A stretch of 64,000 nt of DNA, from positions 62,001-126,000 of the forward strand of contig NZ_MLYP01000027.1 in the NCBI RefSeq assembly GCF_001866645.1, in the 5' to 3' direction. The notes below the pieces were generated by a model, which worked only from the letters and a program-made list of their open reading frames with translations, ran no database searches and was not told the origin of the DNA. The DNA comes from Streptomyces colonosanans (lineage in GTDB: Bacteria; Actinomycetota; Actinomycetes; Streptomycetales; Streptomycetaceae). Of the stretch, positions 1-10,390 are shown in pieces. A program made the position numbers and the translations under genes. The stretch's first letter is position 1, and each line of letters begins with the position of its first letter.

Positions 1-1731
<1,731 letters not shown>

Positions 1732-2187
1732 CTATGTGGAACACGGTGCACAGGAATTGCTGAAGGTGGAACAGTCGGGGCACAGGCCCCAGTAGACGAC
1801 CTCGGCTTCGTCGATCGAGAAGCCGCGGTCGTCGGAGGCGGTCAGGCAAGGGGCGTCGCCGATGGAGCAGTCCACGTCGGCGACGACACCGCAGGAGCGG
1901 CAGACGACGTGATGGTGGTTGTCCCCGACGCGTCCCTCGAACCGGGCCGGGCTTCCGGCGGGTTCGATACGGCGTACGAGTCCCGCCCCGGTCAGCGCGT
2001 GGAGGGCCTCGTACACGGCCTGGAGGGAGATATGACCTACGCGATCGCGTACCCCGGTGGCGATCGCCTCGGCGTCCAGATGGTCACCGTCCCGGATGGT
2101 CTCGAGCAGCGCGACGCGGGCGGCCGTCACCCGCAGTCCGGCACCGCGCAGTTCCTCGGCGGTGGTCGGAGTCCGGGGTGCCGTCAT
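1732..2187 (-). CDS. furA: Fur-family peroxide-responsive repressor FurA
   Basis: 151-residue Fur-family regulator. The N-terminal half is a winged helix that begins LRGAGLRVTAARVALLETI. The C-terminal half carries the metal and dimer segment with a histidine cluster (NHHHVVCRSCG, about residues 91-101) and a second cysteine pair in CPDC near residue 138, the usual structural zinc pairs. It is the first gene of the furA-katG unit. In actinomycetes these regulators repress their own operon and lose DNA binding when oxidised. The other subfamilies (zinc uptake Zur, iron Fur) are less likely because of the immediate katG neighbour. Confidence 0.93.
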   Translation of the reverse strand: MTAPRTPTTAEELRGAGLRVTAARVALLETIRDGDHLDAEAIATGVRDRVGHISLQAVYEALHALTGAGLVRRIEPAGSPARFEGRVGDNHHHVVCRSCGVVADVDCSIGDAPCLTASDDRGFSIDEAEVVYWGLCPDCSTFSNSCAPCST

Positions 2188-2766
2188 GGCGCCGAACCTA
2201 CCGCCACAAACTCGAATGCCTCAAGGAAACGAAGAGTACAAGTCTGGTACTTGTCAGGTGGCGCTCACCCTGGTGTGGCGTGACGTGCTGTCGACAGCGG
2301 TCTCGGGGCACATCGCCGCCAGGCCGAATTGATGACAGAACGAATACGTGTGCGAGAGCTCACCCTCCCCGTAGGGGGCTTGTTCCGGGCCCGGGCGGAA
2401 ACTCACCCCATCGGACCGTTAGACTTGCCCGGCTTGGCCGACGGCCATCCGCACGCTGACCTGCGGTCAGCGCAGCCGAGACACCGACGAAGCCCTGTGG
2501 CAGCTCCCCACGAGTGCACACCAACCCACTCCGCAGTGCGTCACAGGCACCTGGCACATCAACACTCTAAAGCTCTGGTTGAGCACAAGACATAACTCGA
2601 GAAGAGCAACAGACTCCACCTATCCGTACCATCCTTACACCGGGCTGCTCGCAGTGGTCACCATTTCTGCCACTCGGTCCAGCCCGAGAACGCATGAGCC
2701 TGGATCTCCCATGCCTGTGCCCCAGTCGCCGCATACCGGCCACGAAACCGAAGAAAGGACGACACC
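2188..2766. other. 579-bp intergenic region between furA and a winged-helix gene
   Basis: Divergent regulatory space. It contains the palindrome at 2238-2254 on the furA side and a GAAAGGA ribosome site just before the gene at 2767. The local base composition is less GC-rich around 2560-2650, which suits a promoter for the rightward gene, but I cannot assign -35 and -10 boxes with confidence. Short open frames here have no coding character that I recognise. Confidence 0.6.
2238..2254. promoter_or_regulatory. Palindrome upstream of furA, candidate FurA operator
   Basis: Perfect inverted repeat ACAAGT-CTGGT-ACTTGT, 51 bases upstream of the furA start codon, inside a relatively AT-rich patch. 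Position and symmetry suit an autoregulatory operator that overlaps the furA-katG promoter. The assignment to FurA is inference from position. Confidence 0.5.
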
Positions 2767-3453
2767 ATGTCGCAGAACACGACCGCCACCACTGAACTGA
2801 CAACGCAGTACGCCGCCCAGGTGACCAGCGACCTCGAACGCAACACCAAGGAGCAGGACCGCGTCAGCGCGGAGATCGCCGCACTGCAGGACCAGCTCGT
2901 CGCCCTGCAGCATGACCACTCCGTGCTCGTCAACGTGCAACAGGTGCTGGGCGCTTCACCGGCCTCGGTTCAACCCGTGCCGGCCCCGGAAAGCGCCACC
3001 GTGCCCGCTCCCCGTAAGAAGCCCGCTGCCGAACCCGGCCCGGGCAAGCGGACGCGAGCGAAGAAGGCCGATACCGCGCAGGGCCGCTCGGCCGCCAAGA
3101 AGCCCGCCGCCAAGAAGCCGGCCGCCAAGAAGCCCGCGGCCGAGAAGCCCGCCGCCAAGAAGCCCGCAGCCGCGAAGGGCGCCAAGCCCACGTTGGTCGA
3201 ACTGGTCCGCGACCACCTCGCCGAGCAGGGCGAACCGCGCTCCGCCGCGGAGGTCACGACCGCACTCGACACGGCCCACCCCGAGCGCGGCATCAAGCCC
3301 ACCGTGGTACGCAACACCCTCGAAGGGCTCGTGGCCAAGAACCAGGCTCAGCGCACCAAGCAGGGCTCGTCCGTCTTCTACGCCGCCTCCGACGCGGCCG
3401 GGCAGACTGCTGCATCGGCCAAGGGTGAGTCGCAGTCGGAGCAGGGCGAGTAG
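2767..3453 (+). CDS. Lys/Ala-rich DNA-binding protein with coiled coil and C-terminal winged helix
   Basis: 228 residues in three parts. Residues about 20-62 form a likely coiled coil (heptad-like LERNTKEQDRVSAEIAALQDQ). Residues about 83-140 are a disordered basic tract with six near-perfect KKPAA/KKPAAE units, like the histone-H1-like tails of HupS or mycobacterial HU. Residues about 143-210 look like a winged-helix domain (PTLVELVRDHLAEQGEPRS followed by a recognition-helix-like segment and a beta wing ending SSVFYAAS). I do not recognise a named family. The layout suggests a nucleoid-associated or chromatin-bridging protein rather than a classical regulator. A GAAAGGA ribosome site precedes the ATG. 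The lysine tract could also vary in length between strains because the DNA is a tandem repeat. Confidence 0.8.
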   Translation: MSQNTTATTELTTQYAAQVTSDLERNTKEQDRVSAEIAALQDQLVALQHDHSVLVNVQQVLGASPASVQPVPAPESATVPAPRKKPAAEPGPGKRTRAKKADTAQGRSAAKKPAAKKPAAKKPAAEKPAAKKPAAAKGAKPTLVELVRDHLAEQGEPRSAAEVTTALDTAHPERGIKPTVVRNTLEGLVAKNQAQRTKQGSSVFYAASDAAGQTAASAKGESQSEQGE

Positions 3454-3641
3454 GACCGTTGAGCGGCGCGCTGCCGCTGCGGCGGCAGCCGACCCGGCTC
3501 TCCTGCCGTTGGACGGTCCGGCAGCCGGTGTCGGCCGGCTGCTTGCCCGATCAGGTTCATGCGGCATGAGGTCACCTGACGCCCGATCCCCGCTGTGGCC
3601 CCATGTGCCATGCTTGGCGTCCCACACGCGGGGAGGGTCTC

Positions 3642-4031
3642 ATGGCGGGGGATGCCGACGGCACGGCAGTGCACGGTGATCGGCTTTGGTACGCCGCCAA
3701 CGAGATCCTGGCGTTCCTGCTTGAGCTTGCCGCGCTGGTGTGCCTGGGGTGGTGGGGATCTGCCGTAGGCCACAACGTCGTCGTCCACGTCGTGTCGGCC
3801 GTGGGAACGCCGCTCCTGGCCATCGTGCTGTGGGCGTTGTTGGCCGCGCCGAAGGCGAAGTTCAGGCCGGGGCCACCGGTCGTGCTCTTCGTCAAGGCGA
3901 TCGTGCTCGGCGGTGGTGCGGCTGCTCTGTACGGAGTCGGGCACCCCATCGCGGGACTGGTCATGGCGGTCGTCGTGGTCGCCAATACAGCGGTGGCTGA
4001 GGCCTTCCGCCACAGCCCCCGTCGTCCATGA
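3642..4031 (+). CDS. YrdB-family (DUF2568) small membrane protein
   Basis: 129 residues from the ATG at 3642, chosen because GGGAGG lies five bases upstream; an earlier ATG at 3603 has no ribosome site. Four hydrophobic segments are visible: ILAFLLELAALVCLGWWGSA, a segment from HNVVVHVVSAVGTPLLAIVL, VVLFVKAIVLGGGAAALYGV, and IAGLVMAVVVVANTAVAEAF. The first, with its Glu in FLLELAAL, and the internal FRPGPPVVLFVK match the DUF2568/YrdB family. Function unknown in the family. It stands alone, with no operon partner. Confidence 0.75.
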   Translation: MAGDADGTAVHGDRLWYAANEILAFLLELAALVCLGWWGSAVGHNVVVHVVSAVGTPLLAIVLWALLAAPKAKFRPGPPVVLFVKAIVLGGGAAALYGVGHPIAGLVMAVVVVANTAVAEAFRHSPRRP

Positions 4032-4407
4032 CGCAGGCCCGGCGGGCAAGCGAGGGGCCGGGACCGGCGCACCAGCGCTGACCGGGGGTTCGGGCGATCG
4101 CAGTCAGAGCACTGAAACTCTTGCGCGGCCCCGCGTCGGGGGAATCCCGTCACACGAAGCCCTGGCCACGGCCGTACGTTGTGCGGCATGAAACGAGCCG
4201 GTTGTCTCGTGTTCGCGGCCTTTCCCGTCGTCGTCACCGTGGCGTTCCACGTCTTCGTGCCCACCCAAGAGGATGGTTCGGACACAAAGAGGTGCCGTAC
4301 GCCGGTCAGAAGGACGTCCTCCGCACGGCTCCGGCGTGGCTCGACGCAGCCGCGTGACTCGCTGGTTAGCTAATAGCCATTCAGGTCTTCGACGGAACGA
4401 GGCGGAC
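4032..4407. other. 376-bp gap with a possible gene remnant
   Basis: An ATG at 4188 opens a frame whose first 28 codons have strong coding-type third positions and encode a membrane-like start (MKRAGCLVFAAFPVVV...), after which coding character is lost and the frame ends at 4373. This could be the 5' stub of a deleted membrane-protein gene. I see nothing else here apart from the upstream region of the nitroreductase. Confidence 0.35.
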
Positions 4408-4908
4408 ATGGGCGACGTGAACGAGGTGAACAAGCGGATCATCGGCCAGTTCCGGGCACAGGGCGGGATCGTGGACGGCCCCTTCGAAGGCAAGCATCTG
4501 CTGCTTCTGCACACGGTCGGCCGCCGTACTGGCCAGGAGAGGGTGAACCCCCTGGTGTATGCGGCCGACGGTGAGAGTTTCCTCGTCTGCGGCTCCTCGC
4601 GCGGCGCGGAGAAGGATCCGGCGTGGGTGGGCAACGTCGCCGACATGTCCGAGGTGACGATCGAGGTGGGCAGGCGGATCCTCAGGGCGACGCCTACCGT
4701 CGTGACGCACACATCACCCGAGTGGGAGCGTCTCTACGGGATCTGGTCACAGTACTGGCCTGCCAGTGCCCAGTACGAGTCCAAGACATCGCGCAAGTTC
4801 CCCATCGTGAGACTCGATCCCGTCGCATCCAACGTTGACTCAGCTACGAAGTCGGCACGAGCCGATGACGGTTGCGACGGGGGCGAGCACTCGGCTTTGC
4901 GCTCATAG
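4408..4908 (+). CDS. DDN-type F420-dependent nitroreductase/quinone reductase
   Basis: 166 residues. The core HLLLLHTVGRRTGQERVNPLVY, followed by a strand with FLVCGSSRGAEKDPAW and then NVADMSEVTIEVGRR, is the signature of the split-barrel DDN family that binds coenzyme F420 in mycobacteria and streptomycetes. Members reduce quinones, nitro compounds and other activated double bonds. The start at 4408 (MGDVNEVNKR) was preferred over an in-frame upstream start at 4273 because family members begin near this point. The C-terminal tail after about residue 140 is low-complexity and charged, unlike the family core. Single-gene unit; substrate unknown. Confidence 0.8.
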   Translation: MGDVNEVNKRIIGQFRAQGGIVDGPFEGKHLLLLHTVGRRTGQERVNPLVYAADGESFLVCGSSRGAEKDPAWVGNVADMSEVTIEVGRRILRATPTVVTHTSPEWERLYGIWSQYWPASAQYESKTSRKFPIVRLDPVASNVDSATKSARADDGCDGGEHSALRS

Positions 4909-5550
4909 CGGCAGTAGAGGGTCACACAAAAAGTCCTTCTTCTCATTCGTCACTTGACGGTGTGTCACCAGCGCCCTCCTGAGTTGTGAATGCCGGGGCA
5001 GCATCAAGACCGCGACCAGGGCCGCCACCGCATGCCTTACCCTCACCGCCGACTCCCCCACCGCAGGCTGGTGTCAGCCGTGCGTGGGCACACCCGGCAC
5101 TGCCCCTGCAGGTCACCATGCACCGCCCACCCACCGAAGCGTCGGCCGGTGCCCGCCCGTGTTGGCCATGCACACGCTGGGATGACACCCCGCAACCGCC
5201 GCGGCTTGTTGCCACCCGCCTTTCGCAGGGCTCGCCGCCTGTGTCACACGAGGCCGGCTGCCGCGGCACACCTGACGCTTCGTCATCGAGGCGTTCATGT
5301 GCGGCACATCGACATTCCGGAGAGCGCACTCGTATTGCGGCGGACCTCGCACTGCTGGTGCTGATGGGGTGCTGCCGACCGGGTTACTTTTCGGCCTGGA
5401 GGCACTCGGAGGGAGTACGAGCTGGGGCACATGTCGTGTCTTACAGTGCTTTGAGCTGATGATCGGGTTGAAGTAATGACGTTGCTACCGCGATTCCACT
5501 GTGCCGGCGTGGTGCCGGCCTTCGCGGTGGCGACGAAAGGACTACCTCTG
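4909..5550. other. 642-bp intergenic region, no gene recognised
   Basis: Open frames on both strands are proline-, arginine- or cysteine-rich and look like composition artefacts. The last 150 bases must hold the promoter of the surface-protein/sortase pair; a GAAAGG ribosome site lies at about 5535-5540. Confidence 0.55.
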
Positions 5551-6414
5551 ATGCGAGTGACCCGGACCATGTTCGCCTCCGCGGCGGTTGCCGCGGCCGT
5601 CGCGTTTTCCGCTCCCGCCGCGCATCCCGTGTCGGTGGGTGAGCTTCGGGCTTCGAACGGCGGTACTTCCTACGTCAGCGAGGGGCACGACAGGCACAAG
5701 GGTGGGGAGCACTCCGACCACGACGAGCGATCCGCCTCCGAGGAAGAGCACGGCCGTCACTTCGGCGAGCACCACGGGAAGCGGCATCCGCAAGGCGGCG
5801 TACGCGCCGGCGGCGGCGCCCTGGCCATGGCCAAGACCGAAGACGGCGACGACTCGAGCGAGGAGGAGCGCGAGAAGCACGAAGCCAAGAAGGACGCCCA
5901 GGAAGAGGAGCGCCTGGAGCGCGACGCCAAGAAGGACGCCCGGGAAGAAGAGCGCCAGGAGCACGCCGCCCAGAAGGACGCCCAGGAAGAGGAGCGCCAG
6001 GAGCACGCCGCCAAGAAGGACGGCCAGGAAGAGGAGCAGTCCGGCTCCGAGGAAGAGCACGGCCGTCACTTCCGCAAGCACCACGAGAAGCAGCATCCGC
6101 GCGGCGGCGTACGCGCCGGCGGCGGCGCCCTGGCCATGGCCAAGACCGAAGACGGCGACGACTCGAGCGAGGAGGAGAGCCAGGAACCTGCCGGCCAGGA
6201 GGAGGAGCAGTCCGGCTCCGAGGAAGAGCACGGCCGTCACTTCGGCAAGCACCACGAGAAGCAGCATCCGCGCGGCGGCGTGCGCGCCGGCGGCGGCGGG
6301 TTGGCGCAGTCCGGCAACGGTCTGGCCGCGGGTTCGGTGCTGCTGCTTGGCGGTCTCGGGGTGGGTGCCTACATGCTGCGCCGTCGGCGCGCGTCGAACG
6401 GCGCGACGGCCTGA
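5551..6414 (+). CDS. Secreted repeat-rich surface protein, likely sortase substrate
   Basis: 287 residues. Residues 1-24 form a signal peptide ending SAPAA. Residues 63-106, 166-209 and 223-250 are three copies of one module (SEEEHGRHFG..HHEK.HP.GGVRAGGG), the last one shortened. Between modules 1 and 2 are four 14-residue units of the form AKKDAQEEERQEHA (residues 112-163), strongly acidic and helical. The C-terminus has LAQSG (251-255), a hydrophobic stretch (260-276) and RRRR (277-280), i.e. the layout of a sortase sorting signal, with LAQSG in place of the LAxTG typical of streptomycete class E substrates. The start at 5551 follows GAAAGG; an upstream in-frame start at 5476 would add a non-signal leader. 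The sortase gene follows 147 bases downstream. Function of the exposed part is unknown; the His- and Glu-rich modules could bind metal or crowd the wall surface. Confidence 0.8.
   Translation: MRVTRTMFASAAVAAAVAFSAPAAHPVSVGELRASNGGTSYVSEGHDRHKGGEHSDHDERSASEEEHGRHFGEHHGKRHPQGGVRAGGGALAMAKTEDGDDSSEEEREKHEAKKDAQEEERLERDAKKDAREEERQEHAAQKDAQEEERQEHAAKKDGQEEEQSGSEEEHGRHFRKHHEKQHPRGGVRAGGGALAMAKTEDGDDSSEEESQEPAGQEEEQSGSEEEHGRHFGKHHEKQHPRGGVRAGGGGLAQSGNGLAAGSVLLLGGLGVGAYMLRRRRASNGATA
5737..6300 (+). repeat. Three intragenic module repeats of the surface protein
   Basis: Near-identical blocks at 5737-5868, 6046-6177 and, shortened, 6217-6300. The DNA is almost unchanged between copies, including synonymous positions, which points to recent duplication or gene conversion. 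Confidence 0.85.
5884..6039 (+). repeat. Four tandem 42-bp units inside the surface-protein gene
   Basis: Units encode AKKDAQEEERLERD, AKKDAREEERQEHA, AQKDAQEEERQEHA and a shortened AKKDGQEEEQ. Copy number is likely to vary between strains by slippage. Confidence 0.8.
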
Positions 6415-6561
6415 TCGGTTGGCGCTCGCCGGTTGCTGTGCGGTCGCGGCCGCTGTCGCCCTGGGAAGGGCGCCGGCGGCCGCGACCGCGCCGCCGGAGT
6501 TGGCTGCTTGTCAGTCTGCTGGCGTCTGACCGCCACCCCAGTTGATGAAAGGCATTGTCTG

Positions 6562-7272
6562 ATGGCCCTCTCACAGCCGGCCCCGCCGGATCAGCCCCCG
6601 AGCAGACCGGTGCCCCGCGTTGTCAGCCGTGCTCTGGTGTGGCCGGCCGCGGCCGTAGGACTGGGCGCTCTGCTCATCCACAACTCACTGGCAGGCTCGG
6701 CGGATCCGACGCCACCGGCCCCGCCCGCAGCCGTCGCGCCTCCCGCGGCCGTCGCTTCCGCGAAGCCCCAGCCGAATGCGCCGACGCGTGCTGCGAGGAA
6801 GGGTCTGTCGCGGTCGAAGCCGAAGAGGATCGTGATTCCGCAGATCGCGGTGAATGCACCGTTCACCCGGCTCTCCGTGGGCGCCTCGGGGCAGTTGAAC
6901 GCGCCACCCGCGAAGAACCCGAACCTGGTGGGCTGGTACAAGGACGGTGCCTCCCCCGGTGAGCGGGGGACGTCGATCGTGGTGGGGCATGTCGACACCA
7001 AGACCGGACCGGCGGTGTTCGTGCTGCTCCGCACCCTCAGGCCGGGCAGCAAGGTGGACATCACCCGCGCGGACGGCTCCGTCGCCGACTTCACCGTCGA
7101 TTCCGTCGAAACCTTCAGCAAGGCCTCCTTCCCCGACGCCCGGGTCTACGGCAACGCTCGCACCCCTCAACTGCGGTTGATCACCTGCGGCGGGAACTAC
7201 AACCGCCGCGTCCACGACTACGAGTCCAATGTGGTGGTGTTCGCCCATCTCGACTCGATCAGGCGCTCCTGA
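6562..7272 (+). CDS. Class F sortase
   Basis: 236-residue transpeptidase that joins sorted proteins to the cell wall or lipid II. A single N-terminal membrane anchor lies at about residues 22-42, followed by a Pro/Ala-rich linker (50-75) and the sortase domain from about 85. The catalytic set is His143 (in VVGHVDTKTGP), Cys209 (in LITCGG) and Arg215 or Arg216 (in NYNRRVHDYESNVVVFA), the pattern of actinobacterial class F. The ATG at 6562 follows GAAAGG; upstream in-frame starts lack one. It lies directly after the repeat-rich protein with the LAQSG-type tail, which is the obvious substrate candidate, and is followed by a strong hairpin at 7290. Confidence 0.92.
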   Translation: MALSQPAPPDQPPSRPVPRVVSRALVWPAAAVGLGALLIHNSLAGSADPTPPAPPAAVAPPAAVASAKPQPNAPTRAARKGLSRSKPKRIVIPQIAVNAPFTRLSVGASGQLNAPPAKNPNLVGWYKDGASPGERGTSIVVGHVDTKTGPAVFVLLRTLRPGSKVDITRADGSVADFTVDSVETFSKASFPDARVYGNARTPQLRLITCGGNYNRRVHDYESNVVVFAHLDSIRRS

Positions 7273-7289
7273 CGTCCCCGCCGCAGCAG

Positions 7290-7321
7290 GCTTCGGGGCG
7301 GCGCCTGCGCCGCCCCGAAGC
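7290..7321. terminator. Rho-independent-type hairpin after the sortase gene
   Basis: Perfect 14-bp stem (7290-7303 with 7308-7321) around a CCTG loop, between the convergent sortase and M4 protease genes, so it can serve both strands. There is no T-run, as is usual in Streptomyces. Confidence 0.8.
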
Positions 7322-7410
7322 ACTTCTGGAAGACCGTGGCCGGCCACAGCAGGTACCCGCCTCCGCAGTGGACCGGCGCCGCGTGTCCGGGCCCACGCCT
7401 CGTGAGCGTG

Positions 7411-10121
7411 CTACTCGCAGCTTCCGGCGAACGTCTCCCGGGAGACCACGTCGGTGTCGGCCGCCGTGGTGTCGAGCCAGGCCACACGCTGACCGTCACC
7501 GAGGGAGGGGGCCAGCTGAGCACCGGAGGAGCAGGAGACCCGGCTGAAGGCGTCGACGCCCGCGACGACGTCGGCGGTCTTGGCGACCTTCACCTTGCCC
7601 GGTCCGTTCCAGGAACCGAGAGCACCCCAGAGGTCGTACGTCGAGTAGGCGAAGTAGTCGTCGGTGACCGAGAACTGGGCCAGGTAGGTGCTGGTGGGGT
7701 AGCGCAGCTTCGCCGCCTTGCTCAGATCGCCCAGCGGGGCGGAGACGAAGCTGGTGCTGGGGATCAGGAACCCGCCGTCCTCCCGCCAGAAGACCCGGTC
7801 GGAGGTGAGCTGGATGTCGCCGAGGGTGTTGAAGAGCCAGCCGCTGATCCGCTTGCTCTGAGTGGTGCCGGTGGCGATGTCGTAGACAGTGAGGTACGTG
7901 TTGTCGGCGCCGCCGGCCCAGGCGATCGTGCCGTGCTTCATCGTCAGGCGGGCGGCCCTGGTGCCCGGTTCGGGTGTCACGTTGACCGTGGTGCCGTCGG
8001 CCTTGCGCAGCATGACGTCCTGTTCGCCGTCGGCGCCGGTGCTGATGTAGGCGAGGTTGCCGTGGTCGGTGACCGGCTCGGTCTCGTCGGCGTTCGCATG
8101 GTCGACGAGTTTCTTGATCGCGCCTTGGCCCTTGTTGCCCGCCGTGTAGATGCCGATGCCGTCGGCACTGACCCGGGTGAAGACGATCCGCTGGTCGTCG
8201 AGGGACGGGTCGAGCAAGTACGCGTCGTCGACGGTGAGTTCGTGCCCTGACTTGCCGTTCTGCTCGCTGAAGCGGCCGACGGTGATGCCGAAGCGGGCCG
8301 ATCCCGCGCCCCATGCGACCGCGTCGCCGTGGCCGATGGCGTAGACGTCGCCGTTGATCTGCGCGGCCTGTTCGTCGATACCGCCGTGGACCTCGTAGGC
8401 GGGCAGCACGTGGGAGGCGATGGTGGTGCCGTCGTGCGAGCCGCCCTTCTGCTCCCAGTCCCGCTCGATGCCATGGCCGTCGAAGGCCTTGCCGATGACG
8501 GCGAGGTCGTTCTCGGAGACCTTCAGGGACTTGGCGGCGAGGGTGACCGCGTTACGCATGTCGGTGAAGCCGGACAGCGGCGTGAGGTAGTCCTGCGCCG
8601 CCCGGTAGACGATGCGGTCCGCGAGCTGCGGGTCGAGGTTCTTGCGGATGTCCCACAGCGCGCCGCCGACGATGGTGGAGTTGGCGTGCACACCGCCGTT
8701 GTCGATGTCGAGCGTGATGGGCTTGTAGTCCTTCTGCGCGTTGCGGCCGTCGTTCAGGTCGCGCAGGGCGCACTCCCTCGGCGACTTGGTGCCGTTGCAG
8801 AGGTACTCGCCGACGAGACCGGAGTCCGGGTCGCTCATGGCGACGCCCTTGTCGGCGGTCTCCATGGCGTTGCCGAAGTAGTCGGATATCGCCTCGTTGA
8901 GGGCGCCCGACTGGTTGAGGTAGACGAGCCCTGCGGAGTGTTCGGTGACGCCGTGCGTCATCTCGTGGCCCACGACGTCCAGCGCCACCGACAGCGGAAC
9001 GCCCTTCATGTGGCCGTAGACCATCTTGTCGCCGTCCCAGAACGCGTTCGCATAGTCCTGGCCGTTGCTGGCGACATTGACCACGGAGTGGATGGAGCCG
9101 CCCTTGCCGTCGATGCCGTCACGGCCGATCCGGTCCTTGTAGAACTCGTAGACCTTGGCGGCGTTGATGTGCGCGTCGACCGCGCCGGAGGCGGTGTTCG
9201 CGTCGTCGAAGCGGCTGGTCGCGGACGTCGCCAGCGGGATGTCGTCGGTGACCGGCCCACCGGCGACGAGCTTGTAGCTCTTGCGCTGCGCGTCGTACGT
9301 CCGGATCTGCCCGCCGGTCCCGGCGTACATGGGACGCGTGGAGTCGACCAGCGTGTACGAGCCGTCCGCCTCCTTGTTGACGTCCAGCTTCGCTTCGCTG
9401 CCGTCGACGCGTACGCCTGTTCCCTGTGCGGGCGACACGTCGGCGGCGTCGACGTTGTTGTACGAGAGGGCGACACCACCCACGCGTGCGTCGATGTACA
9501 CCTCCTGGCGCACCGGGCTGCCGTCGGGTCTGGCGCCGGTGACGGTGAAGTGCCATGCCAGCACGCCACCGCGTGCGTCGGGCAGGACGACGAGACCGTG
9601 CTTACCGGGCTTCGCGCCCCCGACCGACCGCAGATGCGCGTCGAGGACGAACATGCGCTGCTCGGCGACGGCCTCGGACACCTTGGGAGCGGTGGACACG
9701 GTGAGGTCCGTGTAGAGGGTGCCGGTCGCAGAAGTGACCTGCTGGCCGCCGTCGGCGGCCTGGGTCTGCACCGCGTACTGGGCGCCGAAGACCGGAACGC
9801 CGCGGTGCTCCTGCTGGAAGCGCACCGAGGTCTGGGTGCCGTTCTTGGTGCTCCTCAGCAGCTTCAGGTCCGACACGGGACCTTGTACGTCTTCTGGTGA
9901 TCCTTCAGGTGGGCTCGCGCCGCCTGGGCCGGACTGCCCGCGCGGGCGGAGGTGTCCAGGCCCTGCGTCATCGCGGGCGCGACCGGCACCGGGCCGGTCC
10001 CGGTCGCGGCCGCACCGATCTCCCCGCCCTACGCCCAGGCCGGAGCGGCCAGCAGCGCCGAGCCGACGGCGGCTGCGGCCACACCCGTGGCCAGGATCCG
10101 CCGGAACCGTTGTGTCCTCAC
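7411..10121 (-). pseudogene. M4 (thermolysin-family) metallopeptidase, interrupted by a stop codon and a frameshift
   Basis: Reading from GTG at 10121 (GGGGAGG six bases upstream) gives a textbook Sec signal peptide, MRTQRFRRILATGVAAAAVG ending APAWA, and then TAG at 10029-10031. The same frame continues past the TAG as plausible propeptide (..AMTQGLDTSARAGSPAQAARAHLKDHQKTYKV) and is lost at about 9884-9890, where the open frame shifts by one base to GPVSDLKLLRSTKNG. One extra C in the CCC run there would restore it. From that point about 820 codons are intact: propeptide, catalytic domain with the zinc motif HEMTHG and downstream glutamate ligand in NEAISDYFGN, a segment with GGVHANSTIVGGALWDI, and a long C-terminal beta-propeller-like extension ending ETFAGSCE. 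Either a recent pseudogene or sequence errors at two sites; the well-kept remainder argues the damage is new. Confidence 0.8.
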
Positions 10122-10145
10122 AACATCCTCCCCATCGCACGCACA

Positions 10146-10164
10146 TGCGAGAGCCGAGGGCTCT
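10146..10164. promoter_or_regulatory. Inverted repeat upstream of the M4 protease
   Basis: CGAGAGCC-GAG-GGCTCTCG, 25 bases upstream of the protease start, in the leader or promoter. It could be an operator or an mRNA hairpin; no regulator can be assigned. Confidence 0.4.
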
Positions 10165-10390
10165 CGTGATCAACGGGCTCGATGGTTCGGTAAGACAGGT
10201 TCCGCATACAAGAGACGGGGAGTGACGCAAAACCGCCACGGCGTGAACACGCCTCACGGAGGGGGTCGGGCCGCCCGGCGAGGCGCCCCCGCCGTGGAGC
10301 TCTCCTGCCCGCCGGACCCTCGTCCATCCGGCCCGGGACGGCCGCCTGCCGACTGTTGCCGGACGACCTCGAGCGGGATCAGGTGCGCCT

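Noticed and set aside
4188..4373. 61-codon membrane-like frame before the nitroreductase
   Set aside because: Coding character lasts only about 28 codons and no ribosome site is clear; noted only as a possible remnant.
4943..5459. Open frames on both strands of 100-160 codons
   Set aside because: Composition-driven (Pro, Arg, Cys-rich), no ribosome sites, no recognisable motif.
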